The position numbers were made by a program, and so were the translations under genes. Shown here piece by piece: positions 9,651 through 17,689 of a stretch of 42,699 nucleotides of DNA. Source of the stretch: an uncultured bacterium (GTDB lineage: Bacteria; Bacillota_I; Bacilli_A; Erysipelotrichales; Erysipelotrichaceae); contig CAIXIN010000176.1 of assembly GCA_903919545.1 (NCBI GenBank), positions 1 through 42,699 on the forward strand, in the 5' to 3' direction. Under the pieces are notes generated by a model. That model ran no database searches, was not told the DNA's origin, and saw only the letters and a program-made list of their open reading frames with translations. Within the stretch, counting starts at the first letter, position 1. Each line of letters starts with the position of its first letter.

Positions 9651-9679
9651 ATAATATAGCATAATCGCCTACTTGTAAA
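9651..9679 (-). promoter_or_regulatory. Promoter of asp23-fakA
   Basis: Minus strand TTTACA (9674-9679), 17-bp spacer, TATTAT (9651-9656). It sits directly after the divIB stop codon and is followed by the AAGGAG site of asp23 after about 20 nt, a normal short leader. Confidence 0.65.
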
Positions 9680-9681
9680 TA

Positions 9682-10509
9682 TTAATACGTTGGACACTCT
9701 GACTTGACTAAACTGAAACTGATGTCTGCAATTGTGAAACAACTGTTCTTTTCATTGGTCATTTTAAGCACTTGTATATACTTATCTAAGGCAGAAAGGG
9801 CTGAAAGGGGGGCAAAAATGGTGTTTCCCTCTTGCATCATCAATCTTAACTGTGCTTCATTAAAGGCTGTTCTTTCCTTATGAATCTCAGAAATATTCAC
9901 CAAAATTTCATCATTTAGTGTGCCTAAAATCAACGCTAGATCATTGATTTCATTAGCATCTTCTAAGCCTATGATTAAAGGAAGATTCATATTCAACAAG
10001 AGTCTATGCGCATCCATAGAGATAAATTCACCTTGATCACTTAGCATTATAAGACCGGTATCTAATACAAGCAAGGCTACTCCCCTTTTCTCAATAAGTT
10101 CTATTCTAATGGTGTTTTGAGTCTCTAAAGATACTTGTCCACTTAAAACCAGATCTAATTTATTTAAGCGATCTTGAAGTTCAACAAGATCTAGTTCCCA
10201 AATCGATTGTGAATTACTAAGTTGAAGTTGTTTGAGGATTTCTTGTTTGGTTAAAAGATGATTACCACTAATCTCTATTTGATTTAAAGTACTAAGCGAG
10301 GTTTTAAGGTAAAGCGTTGATAAAAGCACTAAAGTAAGAGTCAATATAAAAACACTTAAACGTTTTAACCACCGAATACGTCTTAGTTGTTTTTTAAGTT
10401 TCTTTCGCTGATTGATTAATACATCAACAGGCTCCATTTGTGGACCACTTAGTTTGATTTCTTCAGTAGAGGCGATCCGTTCAAAAGGAGTTAGACGTTC
10501 ATTGTCCAT
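9682..10509 (-). CDS. divIB: Cell division protein DivIB/FtsQ
   Basis: Bitopic septum protein of the divisome, 275 residues. A charged cytoplasmic tail (residues 1-45, RKKLKKQLRRIRWLKR) is followed by one membrane segment (about 50-68, VFILTLTLVLLSTLYL) and an extracellular POTRA-like region beginning LNQIEISGNHLLTKQEIL, then the FtsQ/DivIB beta domain with IEKRGVALLVL and GEFISMD. It starts inside the end of murG with an 11-base overlap, so both are translationally coupled. murG-divIB adjacency matches the division and cell wall clusters of many Firmicutes. The rest of that cluster (ftsA, ftsZ, murC) is not in the window. Confidence 0.9.
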   Translation of the reverse strand: MDNERLTPFERIASTEEIKLSGPQMEPVDVLINQRKKLKKQLRRIRWLKRLSVFILTLTLVLLSTLYLKTSLSTLNQIEISGNHLLTKQEILKQLQLSNSQSIWELDLVELQDRLNKLDLVLSGQVSLETQNTIRIELIEKRGVALLVLDTGLIMLSDQGEFISMDAHRLLLNMNLPLIIGLEDANEINDLALILGTLNDEILVNISEIHKERTAFNEAQLRLMMQEGNTIFAPLSALSALDKYIQVLKMTNEKNSCFTIADISFSLVKSECPTY

Positions 10510-11584
10510 GAACCAATTCCAAGATCCATTGAATCATATCTTCAGCAGCATCACCTTTGGCAAGTTTTAGACCGTTAGTATGCATCTTTTCTAACCGTTG
10601 TGGATTGTTTATTAAGCCTTGTGCACGAAGAAAAAGAGATTGAGCATTAAGATCCTTCTCTTCGATCAATTCGCTTGCGTGGGCATCAAAAAGAGCTTTA
10701 GCGTTATGATATTGATGATTGTTTGGGACATAAGGACTAGGGATGATAATGGATGGCATCCCAAAGACAGCTAATTCAGCTGCCGTCGTTGCGCCTCCTC
10801 TACAGATGATCAAATCGATTTGAGACATCAAAGCCAGTTGATCAACATAAGGCGTAATAACGATATGTTTCATCACAGGAACTTTTTGTATAAAGTCTTC
10901 ATAGTGTTTCTTCCCAGTTACATAGATTACTTGAATTTTTGCTTCACTAAATCTCATTAATGCTTCAGGTAAGATCGCATTGACAGACTCTGATCCCAAA
11001 GATCCCATAACGATCAATATCGTAGGATATTGTTTATTAAAGCCATAAGTCTTAACACAATCTATTTCAGTATGATGTTTCTTGATTTCATAAGTTCTAG
11101 GATTACCCAATAAACGTGTTTTATGTTTAGGGAATATTGAGAAGTTTGATTCATAAGCACACACGATTGCATCGACGGAACCCATCAAAACCTTATTGGC
11201 TTTCCCAACGATGGAATTTTGTTCATGTAGCATCGTTTTAATATGCAATGAATGAGCTGCCTGCATCACGGGTACACACACATAACCACCAAAGCCTATC
11301 ACGATGTCTGGTTTTCTTTCTTTTAAAAGCTGTTTCGCTAATGTTTTACTTTTAAATAAAGCCACTAGAGCACTTACTTTTGCGAAAATTGATCCATTGA
11401 AGCCTTTCGCAGGTAATCCAATAAAATCAAAGCCTAAAGCAGGAATCTCAGTGGCTTCCATACGATCATTATTTCCAACAAAAAACAATTCAACACGAGG
11501 ATCTTGATCTTTTAAAGCATGGGCTAAAGATACAGCGGGATAAATATGGCCTCCGGTTCCACCGGTTACGATACAGATTTTCAT
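10499..11584 (-). CDS. murG: UDP-GlcNAc:lipid I N-acetylglucosaminyltransferase MurG
   Basis: Membrane-associated GT28 enzyme making lipid II on the cytoplasmic face, 361 residues, a normal length. Visible motifs are the N-terminal TGGTGGHIYPAVSLA, GFGGYVCVPVMQAA, HEQNSIVGKANK, and the donor-site RGGATTAAELAVFGMPSIIIP followed by HQYHNAKAL. The ATG at 11584 has an AGGAG site 6 nt upstream. Its presence shows that the organism makes peptidoglycan, which rules out wall-less Mollicutes. It heads the murG-divIB unit and is divergent from a HAD hydrolase gene. Confidence 0.98.
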   Translation of the reverse strand: MKICIVTGGTGGHIYPAVSLAHALKDQDPRVELFFVGNNDRMEATEIPALGFDFIGLPAKGFNGSIFAKVSALVALFKSKTLAKQLLKERKPDIVIGFGGYVCVPVMQAAHSLHIKTMLHEQNSIVGKANKVLMGSVDAIVCAYESNFSIFPKHKTRLLGNPRTYEIKKHHTEIDCVKTYGFNKQYPTILIVMGSLGSESVNAILPEALMRFSEAKIQVIYVTGKKHYEDFIQKVPVMKHIVITPYVDQLALMSQIDLIICRGGATTAAELAVFGMPSIIIPSPYVPNNHQYHNAKALFDAHASELIEEKDLNAQSLFLRAQGLINNPQRLEKMHTNGLKLAKGDAAEDMIQWILELVHGQ

Positions 11585-11601
11585 AGCTTACTCCTGTGTC
11601 A

Positions 11602-11610
11602 ATTATATCA
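11602..11610 (-). promoter_or_regulatory. Extended -10 promoter of murG
   Basis: Minus strand TGATATAAT, a consensus -10 with extended TG. The start site predicted 6-7 nt downstream lies at about 11595, so the leader would be about 10 nt and consist largely of the AGGAG ribosome binding site (11591-11595). The -35 is poor. Confidence 0.6.
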
Positions 11611-11638
11611 AAACCAAGCCCAAACTTCGAGGGGATAA

Positions 11639-11647
11639 TGCTACAAT
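11639..11647 (+). promoter_or_regulatory. Extended -10 promoter of the HAD gene, probably leaderless
   Basis: Plus strand TGCTACAAT with the -10 hexamer at 11642-11647. The ATG at 11654 is 6 nt further, where transcription is expected to begin. There is no Shine-Dalgarno sequence before the ATG. Confidence 0.5.
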
Positions 11648-11653
11648 ATTGGT

Positions 11654-12313
11654 ATGATCACTTATAAATGTTTACTCTTGGATCATGATGATACCATCGT
11701 TGATTCAACTCGAACGGTTCATTTTCCTGCTTTCCTCAAAACATTGAGTACTTTAAGACCGGCTAAAACAGATCTTACTTTTGATGCTTTTATTGAAATG
11801 TGTCATGAATTAGGATTTGAGAAGATCTGTGATGAGGTCTATCATTTTGATTCTGATGAAATGAAAATAGAATATGATATTTGGAAACAATACACCAAAG
11901 CCACTATCCCTGCCCCTTTTGATGGACTCAAAGAAATCCTACAGACATACAAAGATCAAGGTGGTAAGATCGTTGTTGTTTCTCATTCAGAAAGTTCTGA
12001 AATTCGACGAGACTACATCACTCATTTCGGCTTTGAACCTGATCTTATCTTTGGTTGGGAACTGGGATCTGCCTTAAGAAAACCCAATCCTTATCCAATA
12101 ATCGAAAGTCTAGAGAAACTTCATCTTAAAAGTGAAGATTGTCTTGTTTTAGATGATATGAAACTGGGTCTAGAAATGGCTCAGTGTATGAATGTCGACT
12201 TCGCTTGTGCAGCTTGGTCTCATACCAATGAAAAAATAAGATCTCAAATGATCAAGTCATCTACTTATTATCTAGAAACTGTTCTTGATCTAAAAAAACT
12301 CATATTCAAATAA
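11654..12313 (+). CDS. HAD-family hydrolase (probable phosphatase)
   Basis: Cytoplasmic HAD-superfamily phosphohydrolase, 219 residues; substrate unknown. Motif I is LLLDHDDTIVDS (nucleophile Asp and acid Asp two residues later), motif II is VVVSHSES, the conserved Lys is in ALRKPNPYP, and motif IV is LVLDDMKLGLEMA. An alpha-helical cap lies between motifs I and II, as in the beta-phosphoglucomutase/phosphoglycolate phosphatase-like group. It is a single-gene unit on the plus strand amid minus-strand genes, with its own extended -10 promoter and a bidirectional terminator shared with ruvB. The DHDD variant of motif I differs slightly from the usual DxDGT. Confidence 0.85.
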   Translation: MITYKCLLLDHDDTIVDSTRTVHFPAFLKTLSTLRPAKTDLTFDAFIEMCHELGFEKICDEVYHFDSDEMKIEYDIWKQYTKATIPAPFDGLKEILQTYKDQGGKIVVVSHSESSEIRRDYITHFGFEPDLIFGWELGSALRKPNPYPIIESLEKLHLKSEDCLVLDDMKLGLEMAQCMNVDFACAAWSHTNEKIRSQMIKSSTYYLETVLDLKKLIFK

Positions 12314-12338
12314 AATAGCCACTGTGTAGTGGCTATTT
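12313..12338. terminator. Bidirectional terminator between the HAD gene and ruvB
   Basis: AATAGCCACT-GTGT-AGTGGCTATT forms a stem of about 10 bp with T runs on both strands (ATTTTT on plus, ATTTTATTT on minus). The ruvB TAG stop lies within the stem. It serves two convergent genes. Confidence 0.85.
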
Positions 12339-13337
12339 TTCAAATAGTGAATCTTGATGATGTATGCCTAAATGCTTATATGCCTTTTCAGTGACGACAC
12401 GGCCTCGTGGGGTTCGATTTATAAATCCAATTTGAAGTAAGTAAGGTTCATAGACATCTTCTAAAGTCATGGTTTCTTCCTGAATAGAACTGGCTAAAGC
12501 TTCTAAACCTACAGGTCCTCCTTTAAATCGTTCAATAATGCCTCTTAAGTATCTTAGGTCGACTTCATCTAGACCTAACACATCAACTTTTAATTTATCA
12601 AGAGAGCTTTTAGCGATCTCTAAAGTAATGGTGCCTTGATGATGAACTTGGGCGAAATCTCTGACCCTTCTAAACAGTCGATTGGCGACTCTAGGTGTAC
12701 CTCGACTACGTTGAGCGAGTTCTAATACAGCTCCTTCTTCTATAGGTGAACCTAATACTTTAGATGTTCTTCGTATGATCTGAGAGAGTTCTTCTACACT
12801 ATAGTAATCCAGCTTAGATACGATCCCAAAACGATCTCTTAACGGAGCCGTTAAATCACCAGCACGAGTCGTTGCGCCTACTAAGGTAAAAGGAGGCAAA
12901 TCTAAACGAATGGATCGAACGGAAGCTTCTTTACCTACTAAGATATCGATGACGTAATCTTCCATTGCTGGATAAAGGACTTCTTCGACTACTTTAGGTA
13001 AACGATGGATCTCATCGATGAATAAGACATCACCTGCTTCTAAAGTACTTAGGATAGCAGCTAAATCACCACTACGCTCGATAGAAGGTCCACTGGTGAC
13101 TTTAATATGGGTCTTAAGCTCATTGGCTAAGATATGGGCTAAGGTCGTCTTACCTAAACCAGGAGGCCCATAGAGTAAGACATGATCCAAAGCTTCATGT
13201 CTTTGATTGGCAGCCTGTATAAAAACTTTCAGGTTCTCTTTGATGTGAGTCTGACCAACATATTCATCTAAGGTAGAGGGACGTAAACTAAGTTCCTCTT
13301 CTTCTGGTTCGATTTCAGCTGAGATGATTCTTTCCAT
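12333..13337 (-). CDS. ruvB: Holliday junction branch migration helicase RuvB
   Basis: AAA+ motor of the RuvAB complex, 334 residues, a normal length. The N-terminal [11 protein letters not shown], Walker [15 protein letters not shown], Walker [11 protein letters not shown], sensor 1 [20 protein letters not shown] and the C-terminal winged helix with [23 protein letters not shown] are all present. Its ATG shares one base with the ruvA TAA stop (TAATG), so the pair is coupled. Together with RecG it gives this organism two routes for junction migration; ruvC is not seen and is absent from Firmicutes, which use RecU. Confidence 0.98.
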   Translation of the reverse strand: MERIISAEIEPEEEELSLRPSTLDEYVGQTHIKENLKVFIQAANQRHEALDHVLLYGPPGLGKTTLAHILANELKTHIKVTSGPSIERSGDLAAILSTLEAGDVLFIDEIHRLPKVVEEVLYPAMEDYVIDILVGKEASVRSIRLDLPPFTLVGATTRAGDLTAPLRDRFGIVSKLDYYSVEELSQIIRRTSKVLGSPIEEGAVLELAQRSRGTPRVANRLFRRVRDFAQVHHQGTITLEIAKSSLDKLKVDVLGLDEVDLRYLRGIIERFKGGPVGLEALASSIQEETMTLEDVYEPYLLQIGFINRTPRGRVVTEKAYKHLGIHHQDSLFEK

Positions 13338-13912
13338 TATTTTCCTTTACGGGCTAAAAGCTGTAGAGCCAAACGCATATAAGTTTCAGTATCTAATAAA
13401 GTTTGAGCATTAAGTTCTTTTAAAATGCCTTGAAGTTCAGCATTCTTATACCCCAAAGCTTTTAATCCTTCTAAAGCATCTTTTAGTTTATCATTGATGA
13501 CTACTTCCTTATTGGCGACAGAAACAAGTTTTCCTTTAAGATCTAAAACGATTTGAGAGGCTGTTTTAGCACCTATGCCTGGCATTTGTTTAAGGGCAGC
13601 GACATCAGCTTGTTCAATGGCTAAAACCAAACGATCATAAGTAGAATAGGTCAACATCGAATTGGCAGTTTTACAACCTAAACCTTTGACACTGATCAAC
13701 TTCTCAAACAAATCCAATTCTTTTGATTCTAGAAAACCATATAGACTTTGATCATCTTCTCGTATCATATGATAGGTATACAAAAAAACAGTCTCTTTTA
13801 AGTGAACTTTTTCTGGATGATTAAAATAGACTTTATACCCAACACCTTGTGTGTCGATGGTGATGTAGTCTGGGTTAATACTAAAAATAATACCTTTGAT
13901 GAACGCAATCAT
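13337..13912 (-). CDS. ruvA: Holliday junction DNA-binding protein RuvA
   Basis: Tetrameric junction-binding partner of RuvB, 191 residues. It has the N-terminal OB fold beginning MIAFIKG, the paired helix-hairpin-helix motifs ([12 protein letters not shown] and [22 protein letters not shown]) and the C-terminal RuvB-binding domain ([11 protein letters not shown]-like [10 protein letters not shown]). The start at 13912 is set by the family N-terminus; a longer reading from 13930 is not needed. A TGTTATAAT element ends 6 nt upstream, so the transcript is probably leaderless, although an AAGGA sequence also occurs just before the ATG. It follows the obg terminator and heads ruvAB. Confidence 0.96.
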   Translation of the reverse strand: MIAFIKGIIFSINPDYITIDTQGVGYKVYFNHPEKVHLKETVFLYTYHMIREDDQSLYGFLESKELDLFEKLISVKGLGCKTANSMLTYSTYDRLVLAIEQADVAALKQMPGIGAKTASQIVLDLKGKLVSVANKEVVINDKLKDALEGLKALGYKNAELQGILKELNAQTLLDTETYMRLALQLLARKGK

Positions 13913-13918
13913 GTCCTT

Positions 13919-13927
13919 ATTATAACA
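13919..13927 (-). promoter_or_regulatory. Extended -10 promoter of ruvAB, probably leaderless
   Basis: Minus strand TGTTATAAT, with TATAAT at 13919-13924. The well-supported RuvA ATG at 13912 is 6 nt downstream, which coincides with the expected transcription start. It abuts the T tract of the obg terminator. Confidence 0.6.
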
Positions 13928-13930
13928 CAA

Positions 13931-13957
13931 TAAAAAACTCTGATTTTACTCAGAGTT
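13931..13957 (-). terminator. Intrinsic terminator after obg
   Basis: Minus strand AACTCTGA-GTAAAA-TCAGAGTT followed by TTTTTATT. The 8-bp perfect stem starts at the obg stop codon. It separates the rplU-obg unit from ruvAB. Confidence 0.85.
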
Positions 13958-15227
13958 AGTCTAGATAAACAAATTGTAAGTCTTTGATGTAGACGAGGTC
14001 TCCATCTTTAGCTCCAGCTTTTCTTAATGCAACATCTACGCCCAATAGTTTCAATCGACGAGCGAATCTAACGGATCCAGCATCAGATTTGATGTCAGCC
14101 ATAGCGAAGGCACGTTCGATATCATCACCTTTAAGCATCCATGTATGATCATCCATTCTTTGAATGGTAAATGGTACCTGTTCAACGAATTTATAAACCA
14201 TCTCATCTCTTTGGGTTTCATTGAGAATGAATTCTGGTGTTTCTTTTAAGAGCTTAGCAACTTCGTATAATACTGGTTGAACACCCTCTGTAATCAAAGT
14301 GATCGTCTCATATACTTTTAGATCTGGATAAGTCTCTTGGAATCGTTTGAGATTTTCTTGAGCGTGTGGTAGATCCATCTTATTCGCAACGACCACTTGA
14401 GGACGTTCCGTTAAACGGAGTTGATATTGCTTGAGCTCATCATTGATGACTCGATAATCATTGACAGGATCTCTCCCATCTTCAGCACCCATATCAACGA
14501 TATGGATCAAAACTCTACAACGCTCGATATGTCTAAGAAACATATGACCTAATCCTTTGCCTTGATGAGCACCTTCAATTAGTCCAGGTAGATCCGCTAA
14601 GACGAAAGATTCTGCGCCATTCACTTGAACGACACCTAAATTAGGCACCAAGGTCGTAAATGGATAAGCAGCGATCTCTGGGGTCGCTTTTGAGACTACC
14701 GATAGAAAAGTAGACTTCCCTACCGAAGGATAACCAATCAAACCAGCATCCGCTAAAAGTTTGAGCTCTAGTTGAAGTTCTTTTTCTTCTCCAGGTTCAC
14801 CTTTTTCACTGAAGTCAGGGGCAGGATTACGGCTGGTCTTAAAATGAAAGTTACCTCGTCCGCCTCTACCGCCTTGTGCGATGACAACTTTTTGATCTAA
14901 ACGAACCAAATCAGCGATAATAACATCGTTTTTTATGTCTTTGATGATGGTTCCAATAGGAACCCTTACGATAAAATCTGTGCCTTGTGCGCCATGGAAC
15001 TTCTTATTAGAGCCATTTCCACCGCCTGAAGCTTCGATCAATTTATTGAATCGCAAATCCAAAAGGGTCGATTTATTGGTATCGACTTCGAAAATGATGC
15101 TACCACCATCTCCTCCATCTCCTCCATAAGGTCCACCTAATGGTTCATACTTTTCACGACGAAATGAGGTCATCCCATTACCGCCCGTTCCTGCTTTAAC
15201 TTTTATTTTTACGCGATCTATAAACAT
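13956..15227 (-). CDS. obg: GTPase Obg (CgtA)
   Basis: Essential GTPase acting in 50S ribosome assembly and stress control, 423 residues. The glycine-rich Obg fold is at the N-terminus (GGNGMTSFRREKYEPLGGP and repeated GGxGG), the G domain carries G1 GYPSVGKST, G3 DLPGLIEGAHQGKGLG and G4 NKMD, and a C-terminal OCT domain ends with GDLVYIKDLQFVYLD. The ATG at 15227 follows an AAAGGA site. Its place after rplU-prp-rpmA matches the common bacterial order, but a terminator between rpmA and obg suggests reduced read-through. Confidence 0.98.
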   Translation of the reverse strand: MFIDRVKIKVKAGTGGNGMTSFRREKYEPLGGPYGGDGGDGGSIIFEVDTNKSTLLDLRFNKLIEASGGGNGSNKKFHGAQGTDFIVRVPIGTIIKDIKNDVIIADLVRLDQKVVIAQGGRGGRGNFHFKTSRNPAPDFSEKGEPGEEKELQLELKLLADAGLIGYPSVGKSTFLSVVSKATPEIAAYPFTTLVPNLGVVQVNGAESFVLADLPGLIEGAHQGKGLGHMFLRHIERCRVLIHIVDMGAEDGRDPVNDYRVINDELKQYQLRLTERPQVVVANKMDLPHAQENLKRFQETYPDLKVYETITLITEGVQPVLYEVAKLLKETPEFILNETQRDEMVYKFVEQVPFTIQRMDDHTWMLKGDDIERAFAMADIKSDAGSVRFARRLKLLGVDVALRKAGAKDGDLVYIKDLQFVYLD

Positions 15228-15233
15228 TTTTTT

Positions 15234-15262
15234 CCTTTAAAAAAATCCCTAAAGGGATTTTT
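15234..15262 (-). terminator. Hairpin terminator or attenuator between rpmA and obg
   Basis: Minus strand AAAAATCCC-TTTA-GGGATTTTT plus two more T. The stem overlaps the rpmA TAA stop. No clear promoter separates it from obg 30 bases later, so partial read-through is likely. Confidence 0.75.
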
Positions 15263-15545
15263 ATGCTTGTGGGTAGACGGAAACTTTGGTTCTGACTTTT
15301 CCTAAGCGTTCAAATTTAACCACGCCGGAAATGGTGGCAAACAAGGTATCATCCTTGCCTCTGCCAACGTTTGTACCCGGATGGATTTTTGTCCCTCTTT
15401 GACGGTAAATGATAGAACCGGCGCTTGCGTATTCGCCATCCGCTTTTTTGGCTCCGAGACGTTTGGATTCTGAGTCACGGCCGTTACGGGTAGAACCTAC
15501 CCCTTTTTTAGAAGCGAAGAGCTGAATATTTAAGATGAATTTCAT
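15261..15545 (-). CDS. rpmA: 50S ribosomal protein L27 with a cleavable N-terminal extension
   Basis: Large-subunit protein near the peptidyl transferase centre, 94 residues. The N-terminus [15 protein letters not shown] shows the Firmicutes-type extension that Prp removes after the FA of the QLFA motif, exposing the mature N-terminus. The rest ([26 protein letters not shown] and [16 protein letters not shown]) is standard L27. The start overlaps the prp stop (ATGA) and an AGGAGGT site lies within the end of prp. Confidence 0.98.
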   Translation of the reverse strand: MKFILNIQLFASKKGVGSTRNGRDSESKRLGAKKADGEYASAGSIIYRQRGTKIHPGTNVGRGKDDTLFATISGVVKFERLGKVRTKVSVYPQA

Positions 15546-15868
15546 AATTGCACCTCCTGTATGTGTACGTACTTGCCTTGAGTCTCCTCAAGAGTTTTTA
15601 ACTGAATTAAGACTGCTTTTAGAATGTTTTGGACATCCTTGTTTTGACCTTCTTTGACAATGATGTCAATGATAGGATCATTCCCTTTCGTTAAACTAAG
15701 CTCACAAGCATCATGGACCAGAATGTCCAAAGCGTTTAAAGCGCCGGTGGTGATACTGCTGACAGAAGCACATACAAGATCTTCTCCCTTTAGAGCAGAT
15801 TGTGCATGACCCTTAACAGTCATTCTGATGATGTGTTGATCTTTAAACGAAACAGAGATTTTGACCAT
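15542..15868 (-). CDS. prp: Ribosomal-processing cysteine protease Prp (YsxB)
   Basis: Cysteine protease that trims the N-terminal extension of L27, 108 residues. The catalytic His is in [16 protein letters not shown] and the catalytic Cys follows about ten residues later (LVCASVSSI), the usual family spacing. It lies between rplU and rpmA, as in Bacillus and Staphylococcus, and the L27 encoded next door has the matching extension, so substrate and enzyme agree. The ATG follows a GAAGG site in the end of rplU. Confidence 0.95.
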   Translation of the reverse strand: MVKISVSFKDQHIIRMTVKGHAQSALKGEDLVCASVSSITTGALNALDILVHDACELSLTKGNDPIIDIIVKEGQNKDVQNILKAVLIQLKTLEETQGKYVHIQEVQL

Positions 15869-15870
15869 GA

Positions 15871-16182
15871 TTAACCTTCGATGGTTTCAATGATCAATTT
15901 GGTATACGGTTGACGGTGACCCTGTTTACGACGGGTCGAACCTTTTTTAGGCTTGTATTTGAAGATGATGATCTTCTTAGCTTTGCCTTGTTTTTCGACT
16001 TTTGCTGTGACCTTGGCGTCTTTGACATAAGGTGTTCCTACTTTGGTTGTCTTATTAGAGACGACCAATACTTTGTCAAAAGTAACGATATCGTCAGCTG
16101 ACACTTCCAATTTCTCTACGAAAATGGCCATGCCGACTTCGACTTTAAGTTGCTTTCCGCCTGTTTCGATGACTGCGTACAT
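15871..16182 (-). CDS. rplU: 50S ribosomal protein L21
   Basis: Large-subunit assembly protein binding 23S rRNA, 103 residues. It shows the typical N-terminus [17 protein letters not shown] and the C-terminal [22 protein letters not shown]. An AAGGAGG site lies about 7 nt before the ATG. First gene of rplU-prp-rpmA(-obg), preceded by a leader of about 100 nt that probably controls the unit. Confidence 0.98.
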   Translation of the reverse strand: MYAVIETGGKQLKVEVGMAIFVEKLEVSADDIVTFDKVLVVSNKTTKVGTPYVKDAKVTAKVEKQGKAKKIIIFKYKPKKGSTRRKQGHRQPYTKLIIETIEG

Positions 16183-16285
16183 GAATGTTCCTCCTTTTCT
16201 TGGTTTGAGACTCGCTAAATCGGGTGGTTTTTGAGGACACTTAAACCCTTATCATGCGGTTGCACCCCAAAAAAGGGATAACAAC
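16183..16285 (-). ncRNA. Probable L21 leader (cis-regulatory RNA of rplU)
   Basis: The 5' leader of the L21 unit, between the promoter and the AAGGAGG site. On the minus strand it has an outer TTATC/GATAA pairing enclosing a small TGC-AACC-GCA hairpin, followed by further GGGT/ACCC complementarity. Its position matches the L21 leader known from Firmicutes, which is thought to mediate feedback by a ribosomal protein. I identify it by location and self-complementarity, not by a covariance match. Confidence 0.55.
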
Positions 16286-16291
16286 GTAGTC

Positions 16292-16320
16292 AGTTTATCA
16301 CAATCGATGCCTTTCGTCAA
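16292..16320 (-). promoter_or_regulatory. Promoter of the rplU operon
   Basis: Minus strand TTGACG (16315-16320), 17-bp spacer ending in TGA, then TAAACT (16292-16297). The predicted start near 16285 gives a leader of about 100 nt. Confidence 0.7.
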
Positions 16321-16339
16321 ACAAAACAAGTAAGTTAAA

Positions 16340-17050
16340 CTAGATCCCTGCGATATAAAATAAAGCAGTTCTAATCAGAATAGGAATGAGTAATGCAGGT
16401 AATAGATTTGCGACTTTAAACTTAGATGCTCCTACCATATTGAACCCTAAAGCCATAATACATATGGAACCTACAGCAGTTAAGTCAGCAAGTAATTCTG
16501 GAGTTAAATAAGGTTGTATAAATCCAGATAATAAGGTCAATGTACCTTGATAAAGCACAACAGGAACTGCTGAGAATATAACTCCTACCCCAAAAGTAGA
16601 TGCGAAAACGATAGAAGATATGAAGTCTAGAAGTGATTTCGTGTATAAAGTGATTTCGTTGTGTTGAAGTCCTGATTCCATAGATCCAATAATGGCCATT
16701 GCACCTACCGCAAATAAAAGTGTCGCAGAAACCAAGCCTTGAGCGAAGTTGCCAGAAGCATCTTTTGAGAAACGCTTCTCTACGGCTATGCCAAATCGAT
16801 TGATGTGTCCATCAAGATCGATAAGTTCCCCGATGAAAGTACCTACCGCAATGGATACGATCAGAATCAAAAGATCAGTGGAAACAGTATTCCCATAATT
16901 GATAACGCCTTGGATTCCCAAGATGATAATGATGAGCCCTATAGCCCCAAAAAGCTTCTCACTAAAGGTTTTGATGATACTTTTTTGTAGAAATAGACCG
17001 ATGAGACCACCAAGTGCGATCGCGAGTCCATTGACAATGGTTCCGTTCAT
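16340..17050 (-). CDS. DUF554 family integral membrane protein
   Basis: Polytopic membrane protein of 236 residues with about six to seven hydrophobic segments. The family hallmark start (MNGTIVNGLAIALGGLIGLFL) and the conserved acidic GTFIGELIDLDGHINRFG are present, together with FNMVGASKFKVANLLPALL near the end. The function of the family is not established; homologues are described as possible transporters. The gene follows the tRNA methyltransferase gene by 3 bases and is the last of the string from the response regulator. No clear terminator is visible between it and rplU. Confidence 0.85.
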   Translation of the reverse strand: MNGTIVNGLAIALGGLIGLFLQKSIIKTFSEKLFGAIGLIIIILGIQGVINYGNTVSTDLLILIVSIAVGTFIGELIDLDGHINRFGIAVEKRFSKDASGNFAQGLVSATLLFAVGAMAIIGSMESGLQHNEITLYTKSLLDFISSIVFASTFGVGVIFSAVPVVLYQGTLTLLSGFIQPYLTPELLADLTAVGSICIMALGFNMVGASKFKVANLLPALLIPILIRTALFYIAGI

Positions 17051-17053
17051 AGC

Positions 17054-17689
17054 TTACCTATTAAAGATGGTGGCTTCAACCCTCATCGTTCCCTTTCCGT
17101 TTTTGACTGCTTCAACCAACACCGTTTTAGCTGGATGATCTTGACTGTGATGGATAAATGCACAGCGTTTGACCGTTAAGTGAGTTTCATGAGCTAAAAT
17201 GAGCCAATCATGAAATCGTTCAACAGGTATGATTATAACCAATCTACCCTTATCCTTCAACAGTCGATTGGAATGAATCGCTAAATCTTTCAAACTAAGA
17301 TCGATTTCAAAGCGTGCTTGAGCTTGAGTTGAACTAAAAGTATGATCATTTTTATAATAAGGCGGATTACATACAATCAAATCAAATAAAGCACTTTCGA
17401 ATGTTTGAAGTGAAATCATTTTAAACTCTAGATTATTGAGTGCGTTTAAGTTTGCGTTTGATCGAGCTAAGGTAATCGCTGAATCGTTGATATCTATCCC
17501 TATGACTTGAGCTTTTGTTTTTGTTGCGGCAACTAAACTTAAGACTCCACTGTTGCATCCCGCATCTAAGACTCGATCATTCTTACGTACGTTCATAAAC
17601 TCAGCTAAATGAACACTATCGGAAGTCATTTTAAAATCATCTTCATCTTGAATCAACTTTAAGCTACTGTTGGGTATATAATCAGTCAT
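17054..17689 (-). CDS. tRNA1(Val) A37 N6-methyltransferase (TrmN6 family)
   Basis: SAM-dependent methyltransferase, 211 residues. The SAM-binding motif I is VLDAGCNSGVLSL, motif II is VIGIDINDSAI, and the amino-methylation motif NPPYYKN near residue 110 is the N6-adenine signature typical of the YfiC/TrmN6 group. By family it should modify A37 of a valine tRNA; the tRNA target is inferred. It overlaps the sensor kinase gene by 8 bases and so belongs to the two-component string. Motif I has Cys-Asn where relatives usually have Gly-rich residues. Confidence 0.82.
   Translation of the reverse strand: MTDYIPNSSLKLIQDEDDFKMTSDSVHLAEFMNVRKNDRVLDAGCNSGVLSLVAATKTKAQVIGIDINDSAITLARSNANLNALNNLEFKMISLQTFESALFDLIVCNPPYYKNDHTFSSTQAQARFEIDLSLKDLAIHSNRLLKDKGRLVIIIPVERFHDWLILAHETHLTVKRCAFIHHSQDHPAKTVLVEAVKNGKGTMRVEATIFNR

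Noticed and set aside
9628-9742. Longer Asp23 reading with 38 extra N-terminal residues
   Set aside because: The added part contains the promoter and the ribosome binding site of the shorter form, and the extra residues look non-coding (many Cys, His and Arg).
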